A stretch of DNA of 64,000 nucleotides from JAVXCQ01 sp036659415 (lineage in GTDB: Bacteria > Bacillota > Negativicutes > Acidaminococcales > Acidaminococcaceae), in NCBI GenBank assembly GCA_036659415.1, contig JAVXCQ010000002.1, positions 1 through 64,000 of the forward strand. The letters run 5' to 3'. The notes under the pieces are model-generated. The model saw nothing but the letters and a program-made list of their open reading frames with translations. It did no database searches and was not told the origin of the DNA. This document shows, piece after piece, positions 25,859-34,800 of the stretch; within the stretch, counting starts at the first letter, position 1; each line of letters starts with the position of its first letter. Made by a program: the position numbers and the translations under genes.

Positions 25859-25887
25859 ATTATGGCAGTTTCGCAGTTACTTGTCAA
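25859..25887 (-). promoter_or_regulatory. ilv-leu operon promoter
   Basis: -35 TTGACA (25887-25882), 17-nt spacer, -10 CATAAT (25864-25859) on the minus strand, just upstream of the T-box leader. Between here and xpt (25888-26040) I see only T-rich sequence. Confidence 0.75.
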
Positions 25888-26060
25888 GCATTTTTGTATC
25901 ACTTTGTTTTCTTTTTCTGCAGTCCTTGTCTTTTAAAAGTGCAATTTTCTTTACATTTTTTTGTTCTTAACGCTTAATAGCATTTTTCTCTCCATTAATC
26001 TGTAAAACACCTTACAGTTTTTTTATCTTTTCCACCTTTTTTTCTCCCCTCACTCGTGCT

Positions 26061-26089
26061 TTATGCTATAATTAAAAATTATAGCATAA
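26061..26089 (+). promoter_or_regulatory. 29-nt perfect inverted repeat over the xpt -10 box
   Basis: TTATGCTATAATT, AAA, then AATTATAGCATAA. The left arm contains an extended -10 (TGCTATAAT, 26064-26072). It could be a repressor operator or a 5'-end hairpin of the xpt mRNA. No purine riboswitch is visible in the short leader. Confidence 0.6.
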
Positions 26090-26111
26090 TAATATTTAAT
26101 AGAGGTGTACT

Positions 26112-26687
26112 ATGCGTTTACTGAAAGATAAAATTATGAACGAGGGTGTCGTATTAAATGACTCCATTCTCAAAGTTGATGCCTTTTTAAATCACCAATT
26201 GGATCCAGATTTAATGATGGAATTAGGTCGTGAATTTAGCAAACGTTTTGCTGACAAAAAGCTGGACCGTATTCTTACCATTGAATCCTCCGGCATTGCT
26301 GTAGCTTTAACCACCGCCTTGTTTTTTCATATTCCCGTAGTTTTCGCCCGCAAGCAAAAATCTTCTTTAATGAACGAAAATGCTTATAGTACCAAAGTTT
26401 TTTCCTTTACTAAAAATGTGACCAGTAACGTTACTGTCTTGAAAAAGTTTTTGCCGCCTAAGGAAAATATTCTTATCCTTGATGATTTTTTGGCTAATGG
26501 CGAGGCTGCCATGGGGCTAGCCGACTTAGTACAACAAGCTGGTAGCCACGTAGCAGGCATCGGTATCGTCATTGAAAAATCTTTTCAACCAGGCCGTCAG
26601 CGTCTTATCGCAGCTGGTTACCAAGTAGAAGCTTTGGCTCGTGTGCAAGCTTTTAAAGACGGCAAAGTCGTTTTTGTCGAAGAATAA
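26112..26687 (+). CDS. xpt: xanthine phosphoribosyltransferase
   Basis: This 191-aa purine-salvage enzyme transfers phosphoribose from PRPP to xanthine. The family N-terminus MRLLKDKIMNEG is present. The PRPP-binding segment reads ENILILDDFLANGEAAMGL (about 117-135). The SD AGAGG lies 7-8 nt before ATG 26112. It is a single gene with an extended -10 promoter lying in a large palindrome and a strong terminator. Confidence 0.93.
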   Translation: MRLLKDKIMNEGVVLNDSILKVDAFLNHQLDPDLMMELGREFSKRFADKKLDRILTIESSGIAVALTTALFFHIPVVFARKQKSSLMNENAYSTKVFSFTKNVTSNVTVLKKFLPPKENILILDDFLANGEAAMGLADLVQQAGSHVAGIGIVIEKSFQPGRQRLIAAGYQVEALARVQAFKDGKVVFVEE

Positions 26688-26699
26688 CCCCCCATAATC

Positions 26700-26745
26700 A
26701 AAGCCGGTGCTTTGCTCTCAGTAGAGAGTAAAGCACCGGCTTTTG
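26700..26745. terminator. convergent terminator of xpt and serA
   Basis: A 20-bp continuous stem starting AAAGCCGGTGCTTT (26700-26719 with 26724-26743) has loop AGTA. T-run TTTT follows on the plus strand and a weaker TTTGATT on the minus strand. Confidence 0.85.
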
Positions 26746-26755
26746 CGTTAGCAAA

Positions 26756-28339
26756 TTATAATTTAACCAATTTAACCTGCAAAATACCATCCAAGCCTTG
26801 GAGCAAGCGCAAAGTTTCTTTGCTCACTTCCGTGTCCACGGTCATAAACATCATTGCACTATCCTCTTTTAGGTTACGACTAACTTGCATGGTCGCAATG
26901 TTGACATGGCTAGCGCCTAGAAGCGTACCAATTTGTCCAATCATACCCGGTTTATCTTGATTTTTGGCCACCAACATAAACGGTGCCGGCGTTAAATCAA
27001 ATTCAAACCCATCAATAGCAACCAGCCTAATTTCAGTTTGTCCAAAGACCGTACCACTCACAGCATAAACTTTTTCTTTAGTATGAATTTTCAGCGTAAT
27101 AAGGCTAAATTTCTTTTCATTGGTCGCCATCTTACTCTCTAATACATCAACGCCCCGCCCTTCGGCAGCCAGCGCCGCATTAACAAAGTTGACGCGTTCT
27201 TTAAGAATAGGCTCAAATAATCCTTTCAAAATAGCTCTAGTTAACATTTCTGTTTCCATCGTCGCTACTTCGCCCTGATAAACAACTTCCACTTTTTCAA
27301 TTGCTTCTTTTTCCAGTTGGTAATACAGTTTACCCAAGGACTCGCCCAGTTTGAGGTAAGCTTGCATATCTTCCAAATCCTGCGGATGAAGGGTCGGCAA
27401 ATTCACAGCATTCGCTACCATCTCGCCCTTTAAGGCGCTAATGACTTCTTCGGCAATGGCAATACCAACATTATCTTGCGCTTCCGTCGTATCAGCTCCC
27501 AAATGAGGAGTGAGTACGCATTCAGGTAAATCAATCAAAGGTGAAATTGGTTTCGGTTCATCGACCAAAACGTCAATACCGGCACTGGCTACAATACCCT
27601 CTCGAATCGCTGTTGCTAAATCGTTTTCATTAATCAGTCCACCACGAGCGCAGTTCACCACGCGGACGCCTGGTTTGCACAAAGCAAATTCTTTGGTTCC
27701 AATCATATTGAAAGTTTCTTCGGTTTTTGGCGTATGAATGGTGATAATATCCGCCTCGCGTAATACTTCTTCCAGGGTCGCACATTTTTCAGCACTATAT
27801 TTTTTAAAACGAGCATCGGCGATATATGGGTCATAGGCGATGATTTTCATGCCAAAAGCTTGCATTCTTGAGGCCACTAACCCGCCAATGCGGCCTAAAC
27901 CAATAATGCCCAACGTTTTATTCAGCATTTCCGAGCCTTTCAGCCCAGTACGGTCCCACACCCGGCTGGCAATCATATTATGTGCTTTAACAACATTACG
28001 CGAAGAAGCTAGGAGTAAGCCCACGGTATGTTCAGCCGCCGAAACAATGTTGGATTCCGGTGTATTCACTACAATAATGCCCCGCTTCGTTGCGCCTTCC
28101 ATTTCAATATTATCGACGCCATTACCAGCTCTGCCCACCACCTTCAAATTAGTGGCATGAGCATAAAATTCCTCGTTAATCTTGGTAACACTGCGTACCA
28201 CGATGGCATCATACTGGGGAATAACTCGCAAGAGTTCCTCTCTTTCGATGTCGAAACAAACATCTACCTCTAGCCCTGGTGCTTGTTGCAAAAGCTCAAT
28301 ACCTTTGTCTGCAATTTTTTCTGTTACTATAATTTTCAT
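26756..28339 (-). CDS. serA: D-3-phosphoglycerate dehydrogenase
   Basis: This 527-aa long-form SerA catalyses the first step of serine synthesis. The substrate/NAD domains carry GRAGNGVDNIE, the Rossmann motif LGIIGLGRIGG, VNCARGGLINE and the catalytic His region LTPHLGADTTEAQ. An allosteric substrate-binding domain (about 320-450) and a C-terminal ACT domain (about 455-527, NQDKPGMIGQIG) follow. ATG 28339 is preferred over 28345 because GAGGAGG then has 8-nt spacing. Expression is controlled by a Ser T-box directly upstream. Confidence 0.95.
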   Translation of the reverse strand: MKIIVTEKIADKGIELLQQAPGLEVDVCFDIEREELLRVIPQYDAIVVRSVTKINEEFYAHATNLKVVGRAGNGVDNIEMEGATKRGIIVVNTPESNIVSAAEHTVGLLLASSRNVVKAHNMIASRVWDRTGLKGSEMLNKTLGIIGLGRIGGLVASRMQAFGMKIIAYDPYIADARFKKYSAEKCATLEEVLREADIITIHTPKTEETFNMIGTKEFALCKPGVRVVNCARGGLINENDLATAIREGIVASAGIDVLVDEPKPISPLIDLPECVLTPHLGADTTEAQDNVGIAIAEEVISALKGEMVANAVNLPTLHPQDLEDMQAYLKLGESLGKLYYQLEKEAIEKVEVVYQGEVATMETEMLTRAILKGLFEPILKERVNFVNAALAAEGRGVDVLESKMATNEKKFSLITLKIHTKEKVYAVSGTVFGQTEIRLVAIDGFEFDLTPAPFMLVAKNQDKPGMIGQIGTLLGASHVNIATMQVSRNLKEDSAMMFMTVDTEVSKETLRLLQGLDGILQVKLVKL

Positions 28340-28357
28340 GAACATTTCCTCCTCTAA

Positions 28358-28414
28358 ATAAAAAACTCCCGTGCTTGATATCTACTTTGTACATAGAAAT
28401 CAAGGACGAGAGTT
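28358..28414 (-). terminator. T-box attenuator terminator (serA)
   Basis: A long imperfect stem (CTCTCGTCCTTGAT with ATCAAGCACGGGAG) is followed on the minus strand by TTTTTTATTT, between the T-box and the serA SD. Confidence 0.85.
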
Positions 28415-28636
28415 ATACTCACGTGGTGCCACCTTTGTTCGTCAAAAAAACTTCTGACCTTCATGAGCGATTTAACGGTCGCACCCGAGTAAGTTGTTAC
28501 CCCTACTATCTCCAGAGTGGATTCAATCTAGTACCGGTCCGATTTGCACTAACCATCGGCTCCCTGTTCACGGCTTTTCGATTTACTTGTCTCTTTCATC
28601 AACTACAAATATATGTATTTACCAAGCATTTGTTAC
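28415..28636 (-). promoter_or_regulatory. T-box riboswitch, Ser specifier, of serA
   Basis: The T-box proper reads AAAGGTGGCACCACGTGAG on the minus strand (about 28418-28436), a variant with ACCACG in place of ACCGCG. Stem I has the distal GATGGTTAGTGCAAATCGG hairpin. The specifier candidate TCC (28521-28519) occurs in TTGAATCCACTC, a Ser codon followed by a purine. Low charged tRNA-Ser would turn on serine synthesis. Gene identity and specifier agree, which supports both. Confidence 0.88.
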
Positions 28637-28665
28637 ATTCTACTGCTATATTGTTCTGCTGTCAA
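28637..28665 (-). promoter_or_regulatory. serA promoter
   Basis: -35 TTGACA (28665-28660), 17-nt spacer, -10 TAGAAT (28642-28637) on the minus strand. Confidence 0.75.
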
Positions 28666-28696
28666 GCAATCTGTAAAGGAAATTTTTGTTTCAAAC

Positions 28697-28918
28697 TTAG
28701 CATTTATTGTGTTTTTCAAAAAACTTTAAAATAAAATAAATACCAAGGGTTAAAGCAACAACCATACTAACGCTATTGTAATCCACCCGACCCATAGCTA
28801 AACTACTAAGGCCAGCTGTAGCCATCATGGTAATCCACAACAGGGCGTAGCCATAAAGAAGCCATTCTACCCACCCTGGTGGTTTTTTGTAGGACGGTTG
28901 CTTATCCTCATTCTTCAT
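28697..28918 (-). CDS. 73-aa small membrane protein of unknown function
   Basis: The ATG at 28918 lies inside the last codons of rmuC (11-nt overlap), so translation is probably coupled. The protein has a polar N-terminus (about 1-17, rich in Lys/Pro), a hydrophobic segment about 19-42 (WLLYGYALLWITMMATAG), a short polar turn, a second hydrophobic segment about 49-66, and a basic end. Two membrane spans with both ends on the same side are likely. No known domain is recognised. Confidence 0.65.
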   Translation of the reverse strand: MKNEDKQPSYKKPPGWVEWLLYGYALLWITMMATAGLSSLAMGRVDYNSVSMVVALTLGIYFILKFFEKHNKC

Positions 28919-29897
28919 GTTTACTCTCCTCCTGCATTTGTTCCGCCTTTTCTAACTTTTTGAGCATAATTTTAGCTCGGGCTACGGCAGTTTCAATATT
29001 GTTATTGGCTTCCAGTAATTTACGCTGACTTTTTTCCAAACTTTCTGTATATAGACCAAAGTCATTTTTAAGTGCCACCACTAGTTGCCATACCTCACTG
29101 GTTTGCTTTTGAATGGCCAGTGTACGAAAACCCAGTTGTAAGCTATTAAGCAGCGCCGCTAATGTGCTCGGTCCCGCCACGCAAACGCGATATTTTCTTT
29201 GCAGTTCTTCCAGTAGCCCCGGCAGATTAATCGCTTCGGCAAACAGTCCCTCCAAAGGTAAATATAAAATCGCAAAATCCGTCGTGTACGGTGGGCAAAT
29301 ATATTTAGTAGCAATAGCTCTAGCCTCACCTTTAAGTCGTTGCTCCAGCTGTTTCAGTGCCTGCTCCGCCAGCTTGGTATCAGCAAGTTCTCTGGCTTCT
29401 AGTAAACGCTGATAATCTTCCTGAGGAAATTTGGCATCTATCGCCAGCCAAACCGCTTCATCCTGCCCCGGCAACTTAAGAGCAAACTCTACCCGCTCAG
29501 CACTTTGTGGCTTCACGGCTATATTTTCAGCATATTGTCCCGGCGCCAACATATCCCGCAATAAATTGCCTAATTGCATTTCACCCCAAATACCTCTGTT
29601 CTTAACATTAGCTAAAATACGCTTTAATTCGCCCACGCCACCGGCCAGACTTTGCATTTCTCCTAAACCCTTGTGCAGTTGCATCAACCGTTCATCCATG
29701 CGCGCGCTTTGTCTTTCCAGTAATTCCGCATTTGTTGCCGATAACCGATACAGCCTGTTTTCCAAGGCAGTGAAACTTTCTTCTTGAGTGCGAGAGTTTT
29801 CCCCGGCACGTGCTTGCAACCGATCAGTTAAGCGCAATAAAAAAACAATTAAAATCACCACGGCTACCAGCACTGCTACTAAAAGCATTCGTTCCAT
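28908..29897 (-). CDS. rmuC: RmuC-family DNA recombination protein
   Basis: This 329-aa protein has an N-terminal membrane anchor (about 3-22), a coiled-coil stretch (about 25-90) and an RmuC nuclease-like domain (about 90-320). That domain contains GIWGEMQLGNLL, VWLAIDAKFPQEDYQRL and AILYLPLEGLFAEA. Family members limit inversions at short inverted repeats; the biochemical activity is inferred. It is somewhat short compared with E. coli RmuC. SD GAGGG precedes ATG 29897. Confidence 0.9.
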   Translation of the reverse strand: MERMLLVAVLVAVVILIVFLLRLTDRLQARAGENSRTQEESFTALENRLYRLSATNAELLERQSARMDERLMQLHKGLGEMQSLAGGVGELKRILANVKNRGIWGEMQLGNLLRDMLAPGQYAENIAVKPQSAERVEFALKLPGQDEAVWLAIDAKFPQEDYQRLLEARELADTKLAEQALKQLEQRLKGEARAIATKYICPPYTTDFAILYLPLEGLFAEAINLPGLLEELQRKYRVCVAGPSTLAALLNSLQLGFRTLAIQKQTSEVWQLVVALKNDFGLYTESLEKSQRKLLEANNNIETAVARAKIMLKKLEKAEQMQEESKHEE

Positions 29898-30031
29898 CTT
29901 ATCCCTCGCTATCTCTATGAGCCTATTAAGGCCACCACTACTATAAAAATACTACCAGCACTTAAGCTTTTCTTATTATAACAAATTACACCCACTAAAC
30001 GCTAGTCCTTACGTAAGCGAGGGATTTATTC

Positions 30032-30059
30032 TTGCTTCTCTAGGGTAAAATGTTATAAT
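30032..30059 (+). promoter_or_regulatory. promoter of the tetR-RND operon
   Basis: -35 TTGCTT (30032-30037), 16-nt spacer, extended -10 TGTTATAAT ending at 30059. Confidence 0.6.
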
Positions 30060-30069
30060 AAAGGCAGTT

Positions 30070-30085
30070 AATTAAACGTTTAATT
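30070..30085 (+). promoter_or_regulatory. 16-bp palindromic operator candidate
   Basis: AATTAAACGTTTAATT, a perfect palindrome just downstream of the -10 and 24 nt before the TetR-family start. A partial half site (TTTAAACG) follows. The position fits autorepression by the TetR protein. Confidence 0.6.
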
Positions 30086-30108
30086 TAAACGCTTAGGAGT
30101 GATTGTTT

Positions 30109-30738
30109 ATGTTACCTACAACCAGCGCCCTTTCTCCGTCTGCTGAAAAAATTCTCCAAGCAGCCACGGAACTTTTTGGTGCGGAAACCTTTAGCAGTGT
30201 TTCCATTAAAGATATTGCGCAGACTTCCGGCGTTAATAGTGCCCTCATTTCCTATTATTATGGCGGCAAAAAAAATCTTTACCAAGCCGTGCTCACTACC
30301 CAAGCCAATGTTTTTCTAAACTTAATTGACCTGGTTAAGGCCAAGCCCCTCTCTTCGGTGGAAAAGCTCTATCTTTACATCCAGGAAACAGCTAAAATAC
30401 AGCTCTCCTGCCCAAAACAAGTACAACTGATTTACCGTGAACTCCTAATGCCCTCTGGCTTTTGCGATAATTACGTCCAAGCACGCCTGTACAAAATTCA
30501 TAAATTTCTTTTGGAACTGGTTAGTGACGGTATTACTACCGGTACCATTACCTCCCACGTAAAACCTACCTACGTTGCTTTCACTCTCGAAAGTATTATC
30601 GTTTTCTTTTTTTTAACCCAGGATTTTGCCCGCGCTTTGGGTAGTGCGGACAATGGTGGTGAAGAAGCCTATCTCCGTGAGGCTCTTAATACCTATCTGG
30701 CGTCCATCACTCTAAAGGAGGTTTTACCCCATGCCTAA
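30109..30738 (+). CDS. TetR/AcrR-family transcriptional regulator
   Basis: This 209-aa regulator has an N-terminal HTH (about 8-55: EKILQAATELFG, TSVSIKDIA-like FSSVSIKDIAQTSGVNSALISYYYG recognition region) and a CerR-type C-terminal ligand domain (about 75-200). It is the first gene of an operon with an RND adaptor and pump, with an 8-nt overlap into the adaptor. It probably represses the pump until a ligand binds. ATG 30109 has AGGAG 9 nt upstream; the TTG at 30103 is less likely. Confidence 0.9.
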   Translation: MLPTTSALSPSAEKILQAATELFGAETFSSVSIKDIAQTSGVNSALISYYYGGKKNLYQAVLTTQANVFLNLIDLVKAKPLSSVEKLYLYIQETAKIQLSCPKQVQLIYRELLMPSGFCDNYVQARLYKIHKFLLELVSDGITTGTITSHVKPTYVAFTLESIIVFFFLTQDFARALGSADNGGEEAYLREALNTYLASITLKEVLPHA

Positions 30739-31834
30739 ATTCCAGCTACAAAAAAAACATTTTCTTTACTTAGGCTTAGTTTGTCTAGCCATTATCTGCG
30801 GTCAAATTCTCCGTCAGGTTTATTTTAAGCCACCGGTTACCAAAGAAATACCTCTGGTGCGTATTCAAACCATCCAAGCCACCAACCTGCACAATACCTC
30901 TGAATACCCCGGTGAAGTGCGGGGCAATCAGGAAAGCACTCTCGCCTTTCAGGTACCCGGCAAAATCATCACCCGCCGAGTTAATCTGGGTGATACCGTA
31001 ACAGCAGGTCAAGTTTTAATGCAAATAGATCCCAAAGATATTGCCCAAACCGTTAGTGCCAATAGCGCCGCCGTTAATGCTGCTCGTTCACAATATCAAT
31101 TGGCACGGGACAATGCCGCTCGCTACGAAAAGCTCTATGCCAGTGGTGCCGTCAGTCAGGCCACCATGGAGCAATACCAAAATCAGGCTACCGCAGCTGG
31201 TGCCGTAGTCCAGCAAACCACAGCTCAGCTGACCGGCAGTGAGCACCAATTAGAGTATACCCAGCTAGTAGCTGACCAAGACGGTGTAATTGCCGCCGTT
31301 AGCGGCGAAGTAGGGCAAGTAGTAGGTGCAGGTATGCCCATGGTCACTTTAGTACAGAACGGCCAACGCGAAGTACAGTTTTTTATTCCAGAAAATCGCC
31401 TCCCTCAATTACAACCTGGACAAACAGCACAGGTTAGTTTTTGGGCTTTGGCTAACGTTACTGTACCCGGTCATATTACAGAAATCGCCCCCATGGCCGA
31501 TGCCATCACCCGCACCTATAAAGTACGTGTTCAATTAGACGAAGAGCTTCCCCAAATCAAGCTGGGCATGACCGCCAAGGTCAGGGTGAGCACTGCCCTC
31601 ACCCAGGGTTTAACCCTAGCCAGTACTGCCGTCTATCAAACCGGTGACGAGCCCCACGTGTGGCTAGTAGTAGATAAGAAGGTTCAACTGGTGCCTATTA
31701 AGATTGCCGGTTACGAAGGCTCCAACGTTCTAGTCACCTCCGGGCTTAATCCAGGGGACAAAGTGGTCATCGCCGGTATCAATAAGCTTAGTGCCAATCA
31801 ACAAGTGCGCTTGGAGGACGGTGAGCCTCAATGA
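30731..31834 (+). CDS. RND efflux periplasmic adaptor (membrane fusion protein)
   Basis: This 367-aa HlyD/AcrA-type adaptor has an N-terminal anchor (about 11-29), a barrel-sandwich/lipoyl domain interrupted by a helical hairpin (about 65-210; coiled coil around 110-165) and beta-barrel and membrane-proximal domains. Family-typical segments are VPGKIITRRVNLGDTVTAGQ and LVADQDGVIAAVSGEVGQVV. It bridges the inner-membrane pump to an outer-membrane channel. No TolC-like gene is in this window. Its stop overlaps the pump start. Confidence 0.92.
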   Translation: MPKFQLQKKHFLYLGLVCLAIICGQILRQVYFKPPVTKEIPLVRIQTIQATNLHNTSEYPGEVRGNQESTLAFQVPGKIITRRVNLGDTVTAGQVLMQIDPKDIAQTVSANSAAVNAARSQYQLARDNAARYEKLYASGAVSQATMEQYQNQATAAGAVVQQTTAQLTGSEHQLEYTQLVADQDGVIAAVSGEVGQVVGAGMPMVTLVQNGQREVQFFIPENRLPQLQPGQTAQVSFWALANVTVPGHITEIAPMADAITRTYKVRVQLDEELPQIKLGMTAKVRVSTALTQGLTLASTAVYQTGDEPHVWLVVDKKVQLVPIKIAGYEGSNVLVTSGLNPGDKVVIAGINKLSANQQVRLEDGEPQ

Positions 31835-34800
31835 ACAATAACTGGGCCACCTGGTCCATTAAACACAAACAAGTCATCTACTTTTTCATCATGCTGTGCC
31901 TAGTCATGGGCCTTTATTCCTATAGCTCCCTCGGTCGCAGTGAAGACCCTAGTTTCACCATTAAACAAATGGTTGTTTCCGCCTCCTGGCCCGGCGCCAG
32001 TGCCAAAGAAGTCGAGCAACACCTCACGAACGAACTGGAAAAGCAATTGCAAGCCGTTCCTAATGTGGACTATCTCACTAGCTATTCCCGAGCTGGAGTT
32101 TGTGTAATTAATGTCTACCTCAAAGAAGAGGTCAACGGCTCTAGCATTAAACAGCGCTGGCTAGAATTGCGCAATATCGTCAATGACGGCAAAAACAAAT
32201 TACCCAACGGTGTTTATGGTCCTTTCTTTAACGACCGCTTCGACGATGTATACGGTAATATTTATGCTATCACTTCGGAGAGTTTCTCTTATGAAGAACT
32301 GCGGCAAGTCGCCGAAAAAATTAAAAATGAATTCTTTCAAGTTCCAGACGTACAAAAAGTAGAACTGGTCGGTGTGCAACCAGAAAAAATCTTCATTCAG
32401 ATTGCCAATACCAAACTTGCCCAGCTGGGTATTCCCCTAGATACTCTAGCCGGTATTATTCAGGCTGAAACTGCGGTTGCCCCTGCCGGCATGACCGAAA
32501 GTGGGGACGATAACGTCTACCTGCGGCTAACTGGTTCTCCCGATACCTTGGAAAACATTCGTAATATTCCGATTCAAGCCGCCGGACGCACTTTTCGCTT
32601 AGGCGATATTGCTGAAATTAAACGCGGTTATGCCGAACCAGCTGAACCTAAAATGTATTTTAACGGTCAACCTGCCGTTGGTATTGCCCTGTCAATGGAA
32701 GACGGCGGCGATAATATCAAATTAGGCGCCAATCTAGATCGTAAAATTGTAGAAATTAAAAAAGACTTACCCCTTGGTTTTGAATTTTCCCAGGTTGCCA
32801 ATCAACCGGAGGTAGTTAAAAACTCCATTAGTGAATTTATGCAAAGTTTATGGGAAGCTATTATCATTGTGCTGGCGGTCAGTCTTTTAACTTTGGGACG
32901 CCGCTGTGGCTACGTCATTTCCGTTTGCATACCGCTGGTCTTATTTGGCTCTTTTATCGGTATGTTTGCCCTCGGCATTGATTTACACAAAATATCCCTC
33001 GGTGCCCTCATTATTTCCTTGGGCATGCTGGTCGACGACGCCATTGTAGTCGTGGAACTGATGGAAAGCAAAATGGCGGAGGGTTGGGAACGCACCAAAG
33101 CCGCCAGCTTCGCCTTTCAAACTACGGCTAAACCCCTCCTTATCGGAACCATGATTACCTGTGCCGGCTTTATGCCGATTGCTTTTGCTAAATCCAGTGC
33201 TTCAGAATTTGCCGGCAGTCTGTTTCCTGTCATTAGTATTACACTCCTTTTATCGTGGCTCATCGCGGCAACAGTAGCACCTGTTTTAGGCTATGCCTGG
33301 ATTCACCCCCAACAGGTGGCAGCCAATGTCACCTATAATACACCCTTTTATCAAGCCTTTCGCAGTATTTTGACTTGGTCCTTAAGCCATCGCCGTATAG
33401 TTGTACTCAGTACCTTGGCTTTGTTTTTTTCTTCGCTCTTACTGCTCAAATTTATTGACAAAGAGTTTTTCCCCTCTTCCGTGCGACCGGAAATTTTGGT
33501 AGAACTGAACTTGCCCGAAGGTACCAGTATTAAAGCCACGGATCAAGCCGCAGTCAAGCTCACTAATTTAATTAAAACCGATCCCGACGTCGCTAGTGTC
33601 TCTTCCTATGTGGGTAAGAGTGCTCCTCGTTTTGTACTGGTCATGGAACCGGTGCAACCACGAAACAATTATGCACAATTGGTAGTCGTGGCTAAAACTC
33701 TGGACGCGCGTCTGCGTTTGGAACAAAAAATCAAGGAATTGGTCGCCGATAATCTGCCCAACGTGGTCAGCTATTCCCGTTCCATTCCTTTGGGACCACC
33801 GACAGCCTATCCTGTAATGCTGAGAGTTTCCGCTCCCACCGATGCTTTAACCAAAGAATATGCCGAAAAAGTACGCCAAGTCATGGCTACTAATCCCGGT
33901 ATTACTATGACTCGTTTTGATTGGATTGAAAAAGCTAAAAATGTCAAAGTCACCATTGATAATGACAAATTACGGCAAATGGGCCTAACTCGCAAAACCG
34001 TAGCTACCGCCTTGCAAGCAGAAATCAGTGGCTATACGGTAGCTCAATACTTAGAGGGTGACCAAACCATTGATTTAGTCTTTCGTCTGGAACCCAGGGA
34101 TCATGCCAATATCAACGATTTAGCCGCCCTCACCATTCCTACTACCGGCGGCTCCGTCCAACTGGCACAGGTAGCACATCTAGCCTATGACGCCGAAGAA
34201 AATATGCTGTGGCGGCGCAATCTTCAGCCCACCATTACTGTTTGTGGCGGTATTGGTGCAGGTGTTACCGGTAACGATGTCACCCAAGAGGTTTACGATA
34301 GTTTGAGTGACTTGCGTCGCAACTTACCGACCGGCGTCACCATCGCCATCGACGGACCCCTAGAAAAAAGTAATAATACTTTGGGTGCACTCCTGCGTCC
34401 CATTCCGATCATGATTTTAGTCATGCTGGTCTTATTGATTATTCAGTTGCAAGATATACGCAAACTAGTCATTATTTTCTGTACTGCTCCTTTGGGGATC
34501 ATTGGTGTGCTCCTGGGGCTAGTCTTCTTCAATGCTTCCTTGGGCTTTATGGCCGAGCTGGGAGTTTTGGCGCTGACAGGTACCATCATTCGTAATTCAG
34601 TGGTCTTAATTGACCAAATTGACCAACATTTGGAAGCCGGCATGACTCCCTGGACAGCAGTTGTAGAGTCTGCCATTGTGCGCTATCGTCCGATTATGCT
34701 AGCCGCACTTACCACGATTTTGGGTCTGGTACCGATGTTTGCCAGCCAGTTTTGGCGCTCCATGTCCATCGCCATGGCTTGCGGCCTCACCGGTGCTACC

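Noticed and set aside
28375..28734. 119-codon plus-strand ORF over the serA leader
   Set aside because: It is antisense to the T-box riboswitch and has no SD or family resemblance.
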